Below, in pieces: positions 1 through 5,324 of a stretch of DNA of 6,167 nt. The stretch is taken from assembly GCA_016929205.1 (NCBI GenBank), contig JAFGJF010000188.1:1-6167 (forward strand). Direction: 5' to 3'. Every line of letters begins with the position of its first letter. The first letter of the stretch is position 1. This stretch comes from Anaerolineae bacterium (lineage in GTDB: Bacteria > Chloroflexota > Anaerolineae > JAFGEY01). A model generated the notes under the pieces. The model made no database searches and was not told the origin of the DNA. It saw only the letters and a list, made by a program, of their open reading frames with translations. A program made the position numbers and the translations under genes.

Positions 1-722
1 TCGGCGGCCAGCGACAGGTCGTGCGAGATGAACATCATTGCAAAATGCAGGTCGTTTTGCAGCGTGCGCAGCAGATCGATGATCGTGCGCTGGGTCAGAA
101 TGTCGAGCGCCGTGGTCGGCTCGTCGAGGATGATCAGCGGCGGGTTCAACAACAGCGACATGGCGATCAACACCCGCTGGCGCATGCCGCCGCTCAGCTC
201 GTGCGGGTAGGAACGCAGCACGCGTCCCGGATCGAGCTGCACCCGTTCCAGCAGTTGTGAGGCAATCTCGTTCACCTCGCCGTGGGTAGTGGGGCGGTGG
301 GCTTTGATTGTCTCGTACATCTGGTCGCGGATGCGCAGCACGGGATTGAACGCGCTCTGTGCGGCCTGAAAGACCATGGCGCAGTCCTGCCAGCGAAAGT
401 GGCGCAGCTCGTCCTGGTCCATGTCCATCACGTCGCGCATCATCCCGTCTCGCCGGTAAATAATCTGGCCCTGGGTGATGTCGGCCGTCTTGACCAGCAG
501 GCGGATCAACCCCAGGCCAAGGGTGGTCTTGCCGCAGCCGCTTTCGCCGATCAGGGACAGACTTTCGCCGGGGAGAATGTCGAAACTGACGCCGCGCGCC
601 GCCTTGACCTGGCCGCGCTCGGCCCAGTATTCGATGTGCACATCGCGCACGGAGAGCAGCGCGTCTTGCACTTTGCCTTTGCTCCAGGGGAGTTTTTCGA
701 TCGTCGTCTGTTCCATCGTCAT
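1..722 (-). CDS. Dpp/Opp-type ABC transporter ATP-binding protein (3' end cut by the window)
   Basis: This is the cytoplasmic ATPase that powers the adjacent permease pair. My translation gives 240 residues with all core nucleotide-binding motifs: Walker A GESGCGKTT at residues 59-67, Q-loop VFQ at 117-119 followed by the AAQSAFNPV stretch usual in DppD-type ATPases, signature LSGGMRQR at 176-183, Walker B LIILDEPT at 196-203, D-loop TALD at 204-207 and the switch histidine H234. Family members are normally about 320-350 residues, so roughly 90 C-terminal residues, including the oligopeptide-transporter C-terminal domain, lie beyond base 1. The start is uncertain: ATG at 722 has a GAGAGGA about 12 nt upstream, whereas ATG at 716 (third codon) has AGGA 7 nt upstream. 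The gene begins 3 bp after the upstream permease stop, so it is almost certainly in the same operon. The substrate (peptide, oligosaccharide or metal) cannot be read from an ATPase. Confidence 0.94.
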   Translation of the reverse strand, partial: MTMEQTTIEKLPWSKGKVQDALLSVRDVHIEYWAERGQVKAARGVSFDILPGESLSLIGESGCGKTTLGLGLIRLLVKTADITQGQIIYRRDGMMRDVMDMDQDELRHFRWQDCAMVFQAAQSAFNPVLRIRDQMYETIKAHRPTTHGEVNEIASQLLERVQLDPGRVLRSYPHELSGGMRQRVLIAMSLLLNPPLIILDEPTTALDILTQRTIIDLLRTLQNDLHFAMMFISHDLSLAA

Positions 723-725
723 GTC

Positions 726-1649
726 CTATGATCGTCCTCTCAGGCGGGGGTTAAATACTTCTTCCAGCGAGCGCGTCATCCAGACCATGGCCAATTGAAA
801 GATGGCGATGGCAAAGACCGGGGCCAGGATGTAGACTGCCGCGTCTTTGAAAAAGATCGCCCCCCGGGTCCAGGCGATGTTGATCATCACTCCCCAGTTC
901 TGGCTGGAAAAGGGAACCAGGCCCAGGAGAACCAGGCCGGTCTGCTGGTAGATGGCCGAGGTCATGGCAAAGGCAAAGCTGATCGCGATATAGCTCATCA
1001 TGTTGGGCAGGATCTCTTTGAATACGATGTGCCAGGTGCCCAGGTCGAGGGTGACCGCGGCCTCGACGTAATCGCGCTCGCGCAGCGAGAGCACTTGAGC
1101 CCTGATGGCGCGGAATAACCCGGGCCAGCCGAGCAGGGCCAGGATCAAGGCCAGCACGACCATGCTGCTAACCTGGATAAAACCGGCCAACACGACCAGG
1201 AGCGGGAAGCGGGGGACGGCCATCAGGATGTCAGCCAGCATGACCAATGCATTATCGACGCCGCCGCCGAGGACGGCAGCCAGCGCGCCCAGGGTGATGC
1301 CGATCGCGGTGATGATCACGGCGGTCAGCAGGGCGGTGAGCAAAATATCCCGCCCACCGTTGACCACCTGGGAAAAAACGTCCCGGCCCTGGTGGTCCAT
1401 GCCCAGCGGATGCTGCCAGGAAGGCGGCTCAAAGATGCGATCGATCTTGGTCTTGTTGTCGGCAGGGATGAACGTCGGCCCCAAAAAAGAGACCACAAAA
1501 TAGAGGACGACGATCAGAAAACCGACAAAGCCGATTTTGTTGCGGGCCATCAGTTTGAAAAAGGCGGCGATGGCGTTCAGGATGCCCAGAAAGACGTCCT
1601 TGGTCGTGCGTTGGTAAATGGTCGTGCTGCGTACCGCGTCTTCGCTCAT
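726..1649 (-). CDS. Dpp/Opp-type ABC transporter permease, DppC/OppC-like
   Basis: This inner-membrane subunit pairs with the next permease to form the substrate channel. The 307-residue length is typical for DppC/OppC. An N-terminal cytoplasmic stretch leads to a first membrane segment at about residues 38-58. The extracytoplasmic entry motif HPLGMDHQGRDVFSQV (about 80-95) matches the family's HPLGTDxxGRDVxSR pattern. Further hydrophobic segments lie at about 102-125, 136-157, 162-180, 217-243 and 272-292. The EAA loop that docks onto the ATPase runs from about Y194 to N216, with E196-A197-A198, G204 and L214-P215. The tail NPRLRGRS corresponds to the usual DPRLR ending. The ATG is preceded on the minus strand by GGAGGGGGAG (1667-1658) with an 8-nt spacer, inside the end of the upstream permease gene, whose stop is 3 bp away. 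That indicates translational coupling. Assignment to the C-type permease is firm; the substrate is unknown. Confidence 0.95.
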   Translation of the reverse strand: MSEDAVRSTTIYQRTTKDVFLGILNAIAAFFKLMARNKIGFVGFLIVVLYFVVSFLGPTFIPADNKTKIDRIFEPPSWQHPLGMDHQGRDVFSQVVNGGRDILLTALLTAVIITAIGITLGALAAVLGGGVDNALVMLADILMAVPRFPLLVVLAGFIQVSSMVVLALILALLGWPGLFRAIRAQVLSLRERDYVEAAVTLDLGTWHIVFKEILPNMMSYIAISFAFAMTSAIYQQTGLVLLGLVPFSSQNWGVMINIAWTRGAIFFKDAAVYILAPVFAIAIFQLAMVWMTRSLEEVFNPRLRGRS

Positions 1650-1652
1650 GGC

Positions 1653-2753
1653 TTATTCTCCCCCTCCGACCCGGATCCGGGGGTCAAGAAAGCTGTAAAG
1701 CAGATCGGCAAAGAGGTTGGAAAAGATGACGACAAAGGTGATCATCAAGAACACGCCCTGCATCACCGGGTAATCCCTGTTTGTTACGGCGCTGTTGAGG
1801 CGGCCACCGATGCCGGGGTAGACGAAATAGCTCTCAATGAGCGTCGAGCCGCCGATGGCAAAGCCGATGTTGATCGCCAATGCGCTGACCAGGGGCAGCA
1901 GCGCGTTGCGGCCCACGTAGGCGGTGGTGATCCGGCCGTCGGACAGCCCGCGCGCCCGGGCGACGGTGACGTAATCCTCACCCAGGGTGTTGATCGTATT
2001 GCTTTTCATGGCCAGCGTCCAGCCGCCCGCGGTGGTCAGAACGTAGGTGGCGATGGGCAAAGAAGCGTGAAAGAGCACGTCCTTGAGAAAGACCCAGCTA
2101 AAGCCGACCTGCATGCCCGGCGTGTACGCGCCGCGCATCTGGGCGATTGGCACCAACGCCTTGCCGTTGATCTTGATCTGCACGCCCAAGAAGACAATGA
2201 TCAAGATGGCCAGCAAATAGTTGGGAATGGCGCTGAGCAAGGAGGACACACCGGACACAATCGGGTCAACGGCCGTATCGCGCCGGTAGGCAATCACCGT
2301 CCCCAGCAGAACGCCGATGGTAAAACTGATCAACAATCCCGTCCCGACGCTAAAGAGAGTCCAGGGCAGCACGGCCTTGATGATCGCGGACACCGGCGTG
2401 CCCTGTGCCAGCAGCGACATCCCCATATCGCCCTGGAACAGTTTGCCCAGGTAATCCAGGTACTGGGTGTACAATGGCGCGTCGAGGTCGATGGCAAAAA
2501 TGGCCTTGGCCTGGTCCATTGCTTCTTGCCGGCTCCGCCCTTCGTTGATCACCAGGTCCTGGACGTACTTTTCGATTGGGTTCATCGGCATCAGCCGCAC
2601 CAGGAAAAAGATCATCGTCGTGACAAAAAAGATGGTGAACAAGGCTTTGGCGACCTGGCGGACGTAATAGCTGCGATAAATCGTCTTGGCCAAACGGGCC
2701 ATGTCCAATCCACTGGCAGGAGGTGTGTCCCTGCGTTGAGCAATCGTGCTCAC
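1653..2753 (-). CDS. Dpp/Opp-type ABC transporter permease, DppB/OppB-like
   Basis: This is the B-type channel subunit and the first transporter gene. I chose the GTG at 2753 because AAAGGAG lies 7 nt upstream, giving 366 residues. An open frame continues upstream to an ATG at 2870, but those 39 residues look unlike this family and that ATG lacks a ribosome binding site. Membrane segments lie at about 35-54, 129-155, 168-191, 228-246, 284-309 and 331-353. The first loop carries RLMPMNPIEKY (53-63) and the GDMGMSL stretch (108-114), equivalents of the family's PGDP and GDLGxSL motifs. The EAA-type loop is D260-Y261 through ARARGL (265-270) to LLP (285-287). The protein ends with DPRIRVGGGE, the usual C-terminal DPR signature. 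An inner loop at about 191-226 is fairly long. A strong promoter lies about 130 bp upstream, at the end of the ROK gene, so the transporter can be transcribed apart from its regulator. Confidence 0.94.
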   Translation of the reverse strand: MSTIAQRRDTPPASGLDMARLAKTIYRSYYVRQVAKALFTIFFVTTMIFFLVRLMPMNPIEKYVQDLVINEGRSRQEAMDQAKAIFAIDLDAPLYTQYLDYLGKLFQGDMGMSLLAQGTPVSAIIKAVLPWTLFSVGTGLLISFTIGVLLGTVIAYRRDTAVDPIVSGVSSLLSAIPNYLLAILIIVFLGVQIKINGKALVPIAQMRGAYTPGMQVGFSWVFLKDVLFHASLPIATYVLTTAGGWTLAMKSNTINTLGEDYVTVARARGLSDGRITTAYVGRNALLPLVSALAINIGFAIGGSTLIESYFVYPGIGGRLNSAVTNRDYPVMQGVFLMITFVVIFSNLFADLLYSFLDPRIRVGGGE

Positions 2754-2760
2754 GTTTCTT

Positions 2761-2767
2761 CTCCTTT
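2761..2767 (-). promoter_or_regulatory. Ribosome binding site deciding the GTG start of the DppB-like permease
   Basis: On the minus strand this reads AAAGGAG and sits 7 nt before the GTG at 2753-2751. It is the only good Shine-Dalgarno match near any in-frame start here. The in-frame ATG 17 codons further on (2702) has none, so this site selects the 366-residue product. Confidence 0.85.
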
Positions 2768-2851
2768 CACTGCGCGGCGGAGTGCAGTGCATAGCCGGAC
2801 AAGGTAAGTTGCGTTTCGAGATCACAAGGAGACAGGTTGAGTGCAGAACTC

Positions 2852-2873
2852 GAGATGGTGAGAGGGTCATCTC
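2852..2873 (-). other. Inverted repeat in the untranslated leader of the transporter operon
   Basis: The arms GAGATG and CATCTC (6 bp each, 10-nt loop) lie just downstream of the transporter promoter, so they could form a hairpin early in the leader RNA or serve as a protein-binding site. A second, wider pair, GGTTGAG at 2835-2841 and CTCAACC at 2871-2877, overlaps it, so alternative foldings are possible. No run of T follows, so this is not a standard terminator. The stem is short and could be chance. Confidence 0.3.
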
Positions 2874-2883
2874 AACCGGTCAA

Positions 2884-2912
2884 TTTATACTATAGAGCGT
2901 GTTAATTGTCAA
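2884..2912 (-). promoter_or_regulatory. Sigma70-type promoter for the transporter operon
   Basis: On the minus strand there is a perfect -35 TTGACA (2912-2907), a 17-bp spacer and a -10 TATAAA (2889-2884). The -35 overlaps the TGA stop of the ROK gene. The predicted start is near 2877, giving a leader of about 124 nt before the permease GTG. The spacer contains GCTCTATA, resembling the start of the palindrome arm GCTTTATAAGT upstream of the ROK gene, a possible degenerate half-site. Both hexamers and the spacing are near ideal, so constitutive strength would be high unless repressed. Confidence 0.75.
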
Positions 2913-4114
2913 ATAATGCCGAGTTCGTTTGACAGCACCAGCGCGGCAGCGCCCAGGAGCACGATGTCGAGCCCCAGGTTCGAGAGACAAACGTGGGTCT
3001 CGTCGGCCAATGCCGCCAGCGCACACTGGCCGATCTGCTGCCGGATCGGTTCGAGCAGCTTTTGACCAAGGCAGGTCACGCTGCCGCCCAATACGATACG
3101 GCGAATGCCCAGCGCACCGACCAGGTTGGCAATGGCCTGTCCCAAATAGGCACCGGCCCGATCGACGAGTGCCTGTACCGCCGTTCCGTCGCCGTTCGGG
3201 TCGTCCACGTCGAGCGCCCTGGCAACGACCTCGATGTCGATCTCGCGTGGGGTGGCGGCGAATTGGTACAGAATCGAGTGTTCGTTCTGGCGCGCAATCG
3301 CGCGTGCCTGTTTGACGATCGCTCTACTGCTGACGAGTGTCTCCAGGCAGCCGGTGTGCCCGCACAGGCAGCGATCGCCGTTTTCCACAACCCTGACGTG
3401 TCCGATCTCACCTGCGCCATAACCATCGTCGCCGTAATACAGTTGTTGGTTGAGAATCACGCCGGCACCAACGCCCCGGCCGATCTTGATCAAGACCAGG
3501 TTGGGCAGCCGTTTGCTTTCGCCAAAGGTGAATTCGGCCAGCGCCGCGACCTGGGAATCGTTGGCCATATATACCGGCAGTGCGTATCTTTTTTTTAACA
3601 GATCCTGCAAAGGCAGGTTTTGCCAGCCCATATTGACCGAGTTGATGACAATCCCCCGCTGGGCGTCCATCAGGCCCGGCGTGCCGATGCCGATCCCGAG
3701 GATGGGGTCGGCGGCAATCGATATGAGCCCATCGATCAGGTCGTATACCCGTTCCAGCGCCGCTGTGCCGCGCAGATCGTCGGTCGATAGATGGAGGCGG
3801 TGCTTGATCTCGCCGCGCAAATTGATCACCGCGCCCCGAAATTCGTGACTCGCCAGGTCGATGCCGATCAGATATCTGGAATCGGCGACCACACCGACCA
3901 GGGTGGGGGGTTTGCCACCGGCCGATTGTCCCTGGCCCGTTTCGGCGACAAGCCCCGTTTTGATCAATTCGGCGACAATATCCGACACGGTCGTGGGTGT
4001 TAAATGGGTGCGGCGTGCGATATCCGCCCGGCTGATCTCGATACAATCGTAGATCGTTTTCAGGATCAGGTGTGTATTGTGGAGCTTGGTTTGTCGCCGG
4101 GTCGCTTTTTTCAT
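2909..4114 (-). CDS. ROK-family transcriptional repressor (NagC/XylR-like)
   Basis: The 401-residue protein joins an N-terminal winged helix-turn-helix (about residues 12-60, with ISRADIARRTHLTPTTVSDIV as its core) to a ROK sugar-kinase-like domain (about 80-396). Visible ROK features are GIGTPGLMD (142-150), MANDSQVAALAE (183-194, with D186 at the position of the kinase catalytic aspartate), IGRGVGAGVI (211-220) and the zinc motif GHV...CLCGHTGCLE with H239, C249, C251 and C256. The phosphate-binding DxGGT motif is absent: the equivalent is IDLASHE (85-91). It is therefore most likely a ligand-sensing repressor, not a kinase. ROK repressors usually respond to sugars or sugar phosphates. No clear ribosome binding site precedes the ATG, and no alternative start was found immediately upstream in frame. 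A perfect palindrome over its own predicted start site suggests autoregulation. An A8 tract (minus strand, 3596-3589) within the coding region could be prone to slippage. Confidence 0.94.
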   Translation of the reverse strand: MKKATRRQTKLHNTHLILKTIYDCIEISRADIARRTHLTPTTVSDIVAELIKTGLVAETGQGQSAGGKPPTLVGVVADSRYLIGIDLASHEFRGAVINLRGEIKHRLHLSTDDLRGTAALERVYDLIDGLISIAADPILGIGIGTPGLMDAQRGIVINSVNMGWQNLPLQDLLKKRYALPVYMANDSQVAALAEFTFGESKRLPNLVLIKIGRGVGAGVILNQQLYYGDDGYGAGEIGHVRVVENGDRCLCGHTGCLETLVSSRAIVKQARAIARQNEHSILYQFAATPREIDIEVVARALDVDDPNGDGTAVQALVDRAGAYLGQAIANLVGALGIRRIVLGGSVTCLGQKLLEPIRQQIGQCALAALADETHVCLSNLGLDIVLLGAAALVLSNELGII

Positions 4115-4126
4115 AACACAAAAGAG

Positions 4127-4155
4127 GCTTTATAAGTACATTAGACTTATAAAGC
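4127..4155. promoter_or_regulatory. Perfect palindrome, candidate operator of the ROK repressor
   Basis: The arms GCTTTATAAGT (4127-4137) and ACTTATAAAGC (4145-4155) are exact reverse complements, 11 bp each, separated by 7 bp. AT-rich dyads of this kind are typical targets of ROK repressors such as NagC and XylR. The site begins 13 bp upstream of the ROK ATG and lies immediately downstream of that gene's -10 box, covering the predicted transcription start, where a bound protein would block initiation. The same bases would also form part of a hairpin in the mRNA leader, so an RNA role is an alternative. Confidence 0.72.
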
Positions 4156-4157
4156 TG

Positions 4158-4186
4158 ATTTTAGCACGGATTCCTACCTTTGTCAA
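4158..4186 (-). promoter_or_regulatory. Sigma70-type promoter of the ROK repressor gene
   Basis: On the minus strand there is a perfect -35 TTGACA (4186-4181), a 17-bp spacer and a -10 TAAAAT (4163-4158). The predicted start near 4151 falls inside the 4127-4155 palindrome, leaving a leader of about 37 nt without an obvious ribosome binding site. Confidence 0.75.
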
Positions 4187-4203
4187 GTGAATGGACAAAG
4201 ATC

Positions 4204-4232
4204 TTGACGAAACATGGCTCATGTGTTATACT
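4204..4232 (+). promoter_or_regulatory. Sigma70-type promoter of the tdh-kbl operon
   Basis: The -35 TTGACG (4204-4209), a 17-bp spacer and the -10 TATACT (4227-4232) give a predicted start near 4239 and a leader of about 48 nt. It stands back to back with the ROK promoter, the two -35 boxes being 17 bp apart. The spacer holds a small perfect dyad, ACATG-GCT-CATGT (4212-4224). The 8-mer TCTTGACG occurs at the -35 and again 30 bp downstream (4232-4239), around the predicted start. Either could bind a regulator, though both are short. Confidence 0.72.
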
Positions 4233-4274
4233 CTTGACGTGATTTCGAACCCATAATCATAACACAACAACCAC

Positions 4275-4280
4275 AAGGAG
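4275..4280 (+). promoter_or_regulatory. Ribosome binding site of the threonine dehydrogenase gene
   Basis: AAGGAG stands 6 nt before the ATG at 4287 but only 3 nt before the adjacent ATG at 4284. The spacing favours 4287 as the main start. The ATG at 4302, just before the conserved SKILVTG, has no such site. Confidence 0.8.
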
Positions 4281-4286
4281 ACAATG

Positions 4287-5267
4287 ATGTCCAAGGGTGA
4301 AATGTCCAAGATCCTCGTGACCGGTGCGGTGGGCCAGATCGGCTCCGAGCTAACGGTCGCTCTCCGCGAACGGTATGGCCATCATAACGTTGTTGCCACC
4401 GGTCACCATACCCCTCCCAGTTCCGAGTTGCGCGACTCGGGTCCTTTTGAGTTCATTGATGTAGCTCGCAAAGAAAGCATTGAGGCTGTTATCGACAAGT
4501 ATCATGTTGATACCGTCTATCACATGGCGGCCATTCTTTCGGCTGTTGGCGAGGCCAGGCCGCACTTGTGTTGGGACGTCAACATCAATGGGTTGTACAA
4601 CGTTCTCGAGATCGCACGTGAGCGCGAGCTGGTGCGTATTTTTTGCCCGAGCTCGATCGCGGCCTTTGGGCCTGAAACGCCGCGCGACAACACGCCCCAA
4701 GAGACGGTGCTGCGTCCCCGAACGATGTACGGCGTGACCAAGGTAGCGGGCGAACTGTTGTGCGATTATTATGTCCGGCGCTTTGGCGTTGACGTGCGCG
4801 GCGTGCGCTACCCGGGCATCATCAGCAACGTCACCCCGCCCGGCGGCGGCACCACAGACTATGCGGTTGAGATCTATTATGAGGCTATTCGCAACCAACA
4901 CTATAGCTGTTTTGTCCGCGAGGATACCGTTTTACCCATGATGTACATGCCGGATTGTATCAAGGGCACCCTCGATTTGATGGAAGCCGATCTCTTGCGC
5001 TTGAACCATCACGCCGATTTTAACATGGCCGGGATCAGTTTCTCGGCGGGTGAACTGGCGGCCTCGATCAAAGCACACATTCCAGCTTTTACCGTCGTCT
5101 ATGAACCCGATCCGGTCAAGCAGGCTATCGCCGATTCGTGGCCCAAGTCGATCGACGACAGCGCGGCCCGCGCGGAATGGGGCTGGCAGCCCAGCTATGA
5201 TTTGGCTGCGATGACGGTGGATATGCTCGAAAAGCTGGGCAAACGATATAGAGAGGGCAAGCTGTAG
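4287..5267 (+). CDS. tdh: L-threonine 3-dehydrogenase, short-chain dehydrogenase (SDR) type
   Basis: This cytoplasmic enzyme oxidises L-threonine with NAD+ to 2-amino-3-oxobutyrate. From ATG 4287 it has 326 residues, close to the roughly 310-320 of the SDR-type threonine dehydrogenases. The Rossmann nucleotide-binding motif is VTGAVGQIG (11-19), the active-site serine region is PSSIAAFGP (121-129), and the catalytic Y148-x3-K152 lies in MYGVTK. The stretch GGGTTDYAVEIYYEA (186-200) is characteristic of this threonine dehydrogenase branch of the epimerase-like SDRs and sets it apart from sugar-nucleotide epimerases. The kbl-like gene starts 57 bp downstream on the same strand and would use its product, which strongly supports the assignment. 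It has its own promoter divergent from the ROK gene. A generic NAD-dependent epimerase is the alternative, made unlikely by motif and context. Confidence 0.92.
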   Translation: MSKGEMSKILVTGAVGQIGSELTVALRERYGHHNVVATGHHTPPSSELRDSGPFEFIDVARKESIEAVIDKYHVDTVYHMAAILSAVGEARPHLCWDVNINGLYNVLEIARERELVRIFCPSSIAAFGPETPRDNTPQETVLRPRTMYGVTKVAGELLCDYYVRRFGVDVRGVRYPGIISNVTPPGGGTTDYAVEIYYEAIRNQHYSCFVREDTVLPMMYMPDCIKGTLDLMEADLLRLNHHADFNMAGISFSAGELAASIKAHIPAFTVVYEPDPVKQAIADSWPKSIDDSAARAEWGWQPSYDLAAMTVDMLEKLGKRYREGKL

Positions 5268-5280
5268 AGGAACATCACGT

Positions 5281-5309
5281 TTGACGCGTCACATTTCACG
5301 CATTATTCT
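5281..5309 (+). promoter_or_regulatory. Possible internal promoter and palindrome between tdh and kbl
   Basis: TTGACG (5281-5286), a 17-bp spacer and TATTCT (5304-5309) resemble a sigma70 promoter, with the same -35 hexamer as the tdh promoter. A perfect 10-bp palindrome, TGACGCGTCA (5282-5291), overlaps the -35. Against a functional promoter, its start would fall near 5316, inside the ribosome binding site of kbl, leaving almost no leader. The palindrome could instead be a regulator site or chance. Confidence 0.3.
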
Positions 5310-5311
5310 TG

Positions 5312-5317
5312 AAAGGA
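5312..5317 (+). promoter_or_regulatory. Ribosome binding site of the glycine C-acetyltransferase gene
   Basis: AAAGGA lies 7 nt before the ATG at 5325. It fixes the start and shows that kbl is translated independently, not by coupling with tdh. Confidence 0.8.
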
Positions 5318-5324
5318 ATCAACG

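Noticed and set aside
282..731. A 149-codon plus-strand open frame opposite the ATPase gene
   Set aside because: The minus strand encodes a complete set of ABC motifs here; the antisense product has no recognisable features.
1392..2807. A 471-codon open frame on the plus strand opposite both permease genes
   Set aside because: Its translation is rich in H, Q, D and R with no domain, and it runs antisense to two permeases that have clear motifs, membrane segments and ribosome binding sites. It is a codon-bias shadow.
2754..2870. A 39-residue N-terminal extension of the DppB-like permease from ATG 2870
   Set aside because: The ATG lies only about 7 nt after the predicted transcription start with no ribosome binding site, and the residues do not resemble the family. 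GTG 2753 has an ideal AAAGGAG. A leaderless start cannot be fully excluded.
2852..2873. A terminator between the ROK gene and the transporter
   Set aside because: The 6-bp stem has no following T run and lies downstream of the transporter promoter, so it does not fit an intrinsic terminator.
3408..4121. A 237-codon minus-strand open frame in another frame of the ROK gene
   Set aside because: It starts with TTG, lacks a ribosome binding site, is rich in R, P and G, and overlaps the well-supported ROK domain region.
4350..4901. A 183-codon minus-strand open frame opposite tdh
   Set aside because: It is antisense to a gene with clear Rossmann and YxxxK motifs and has no domain of its own.
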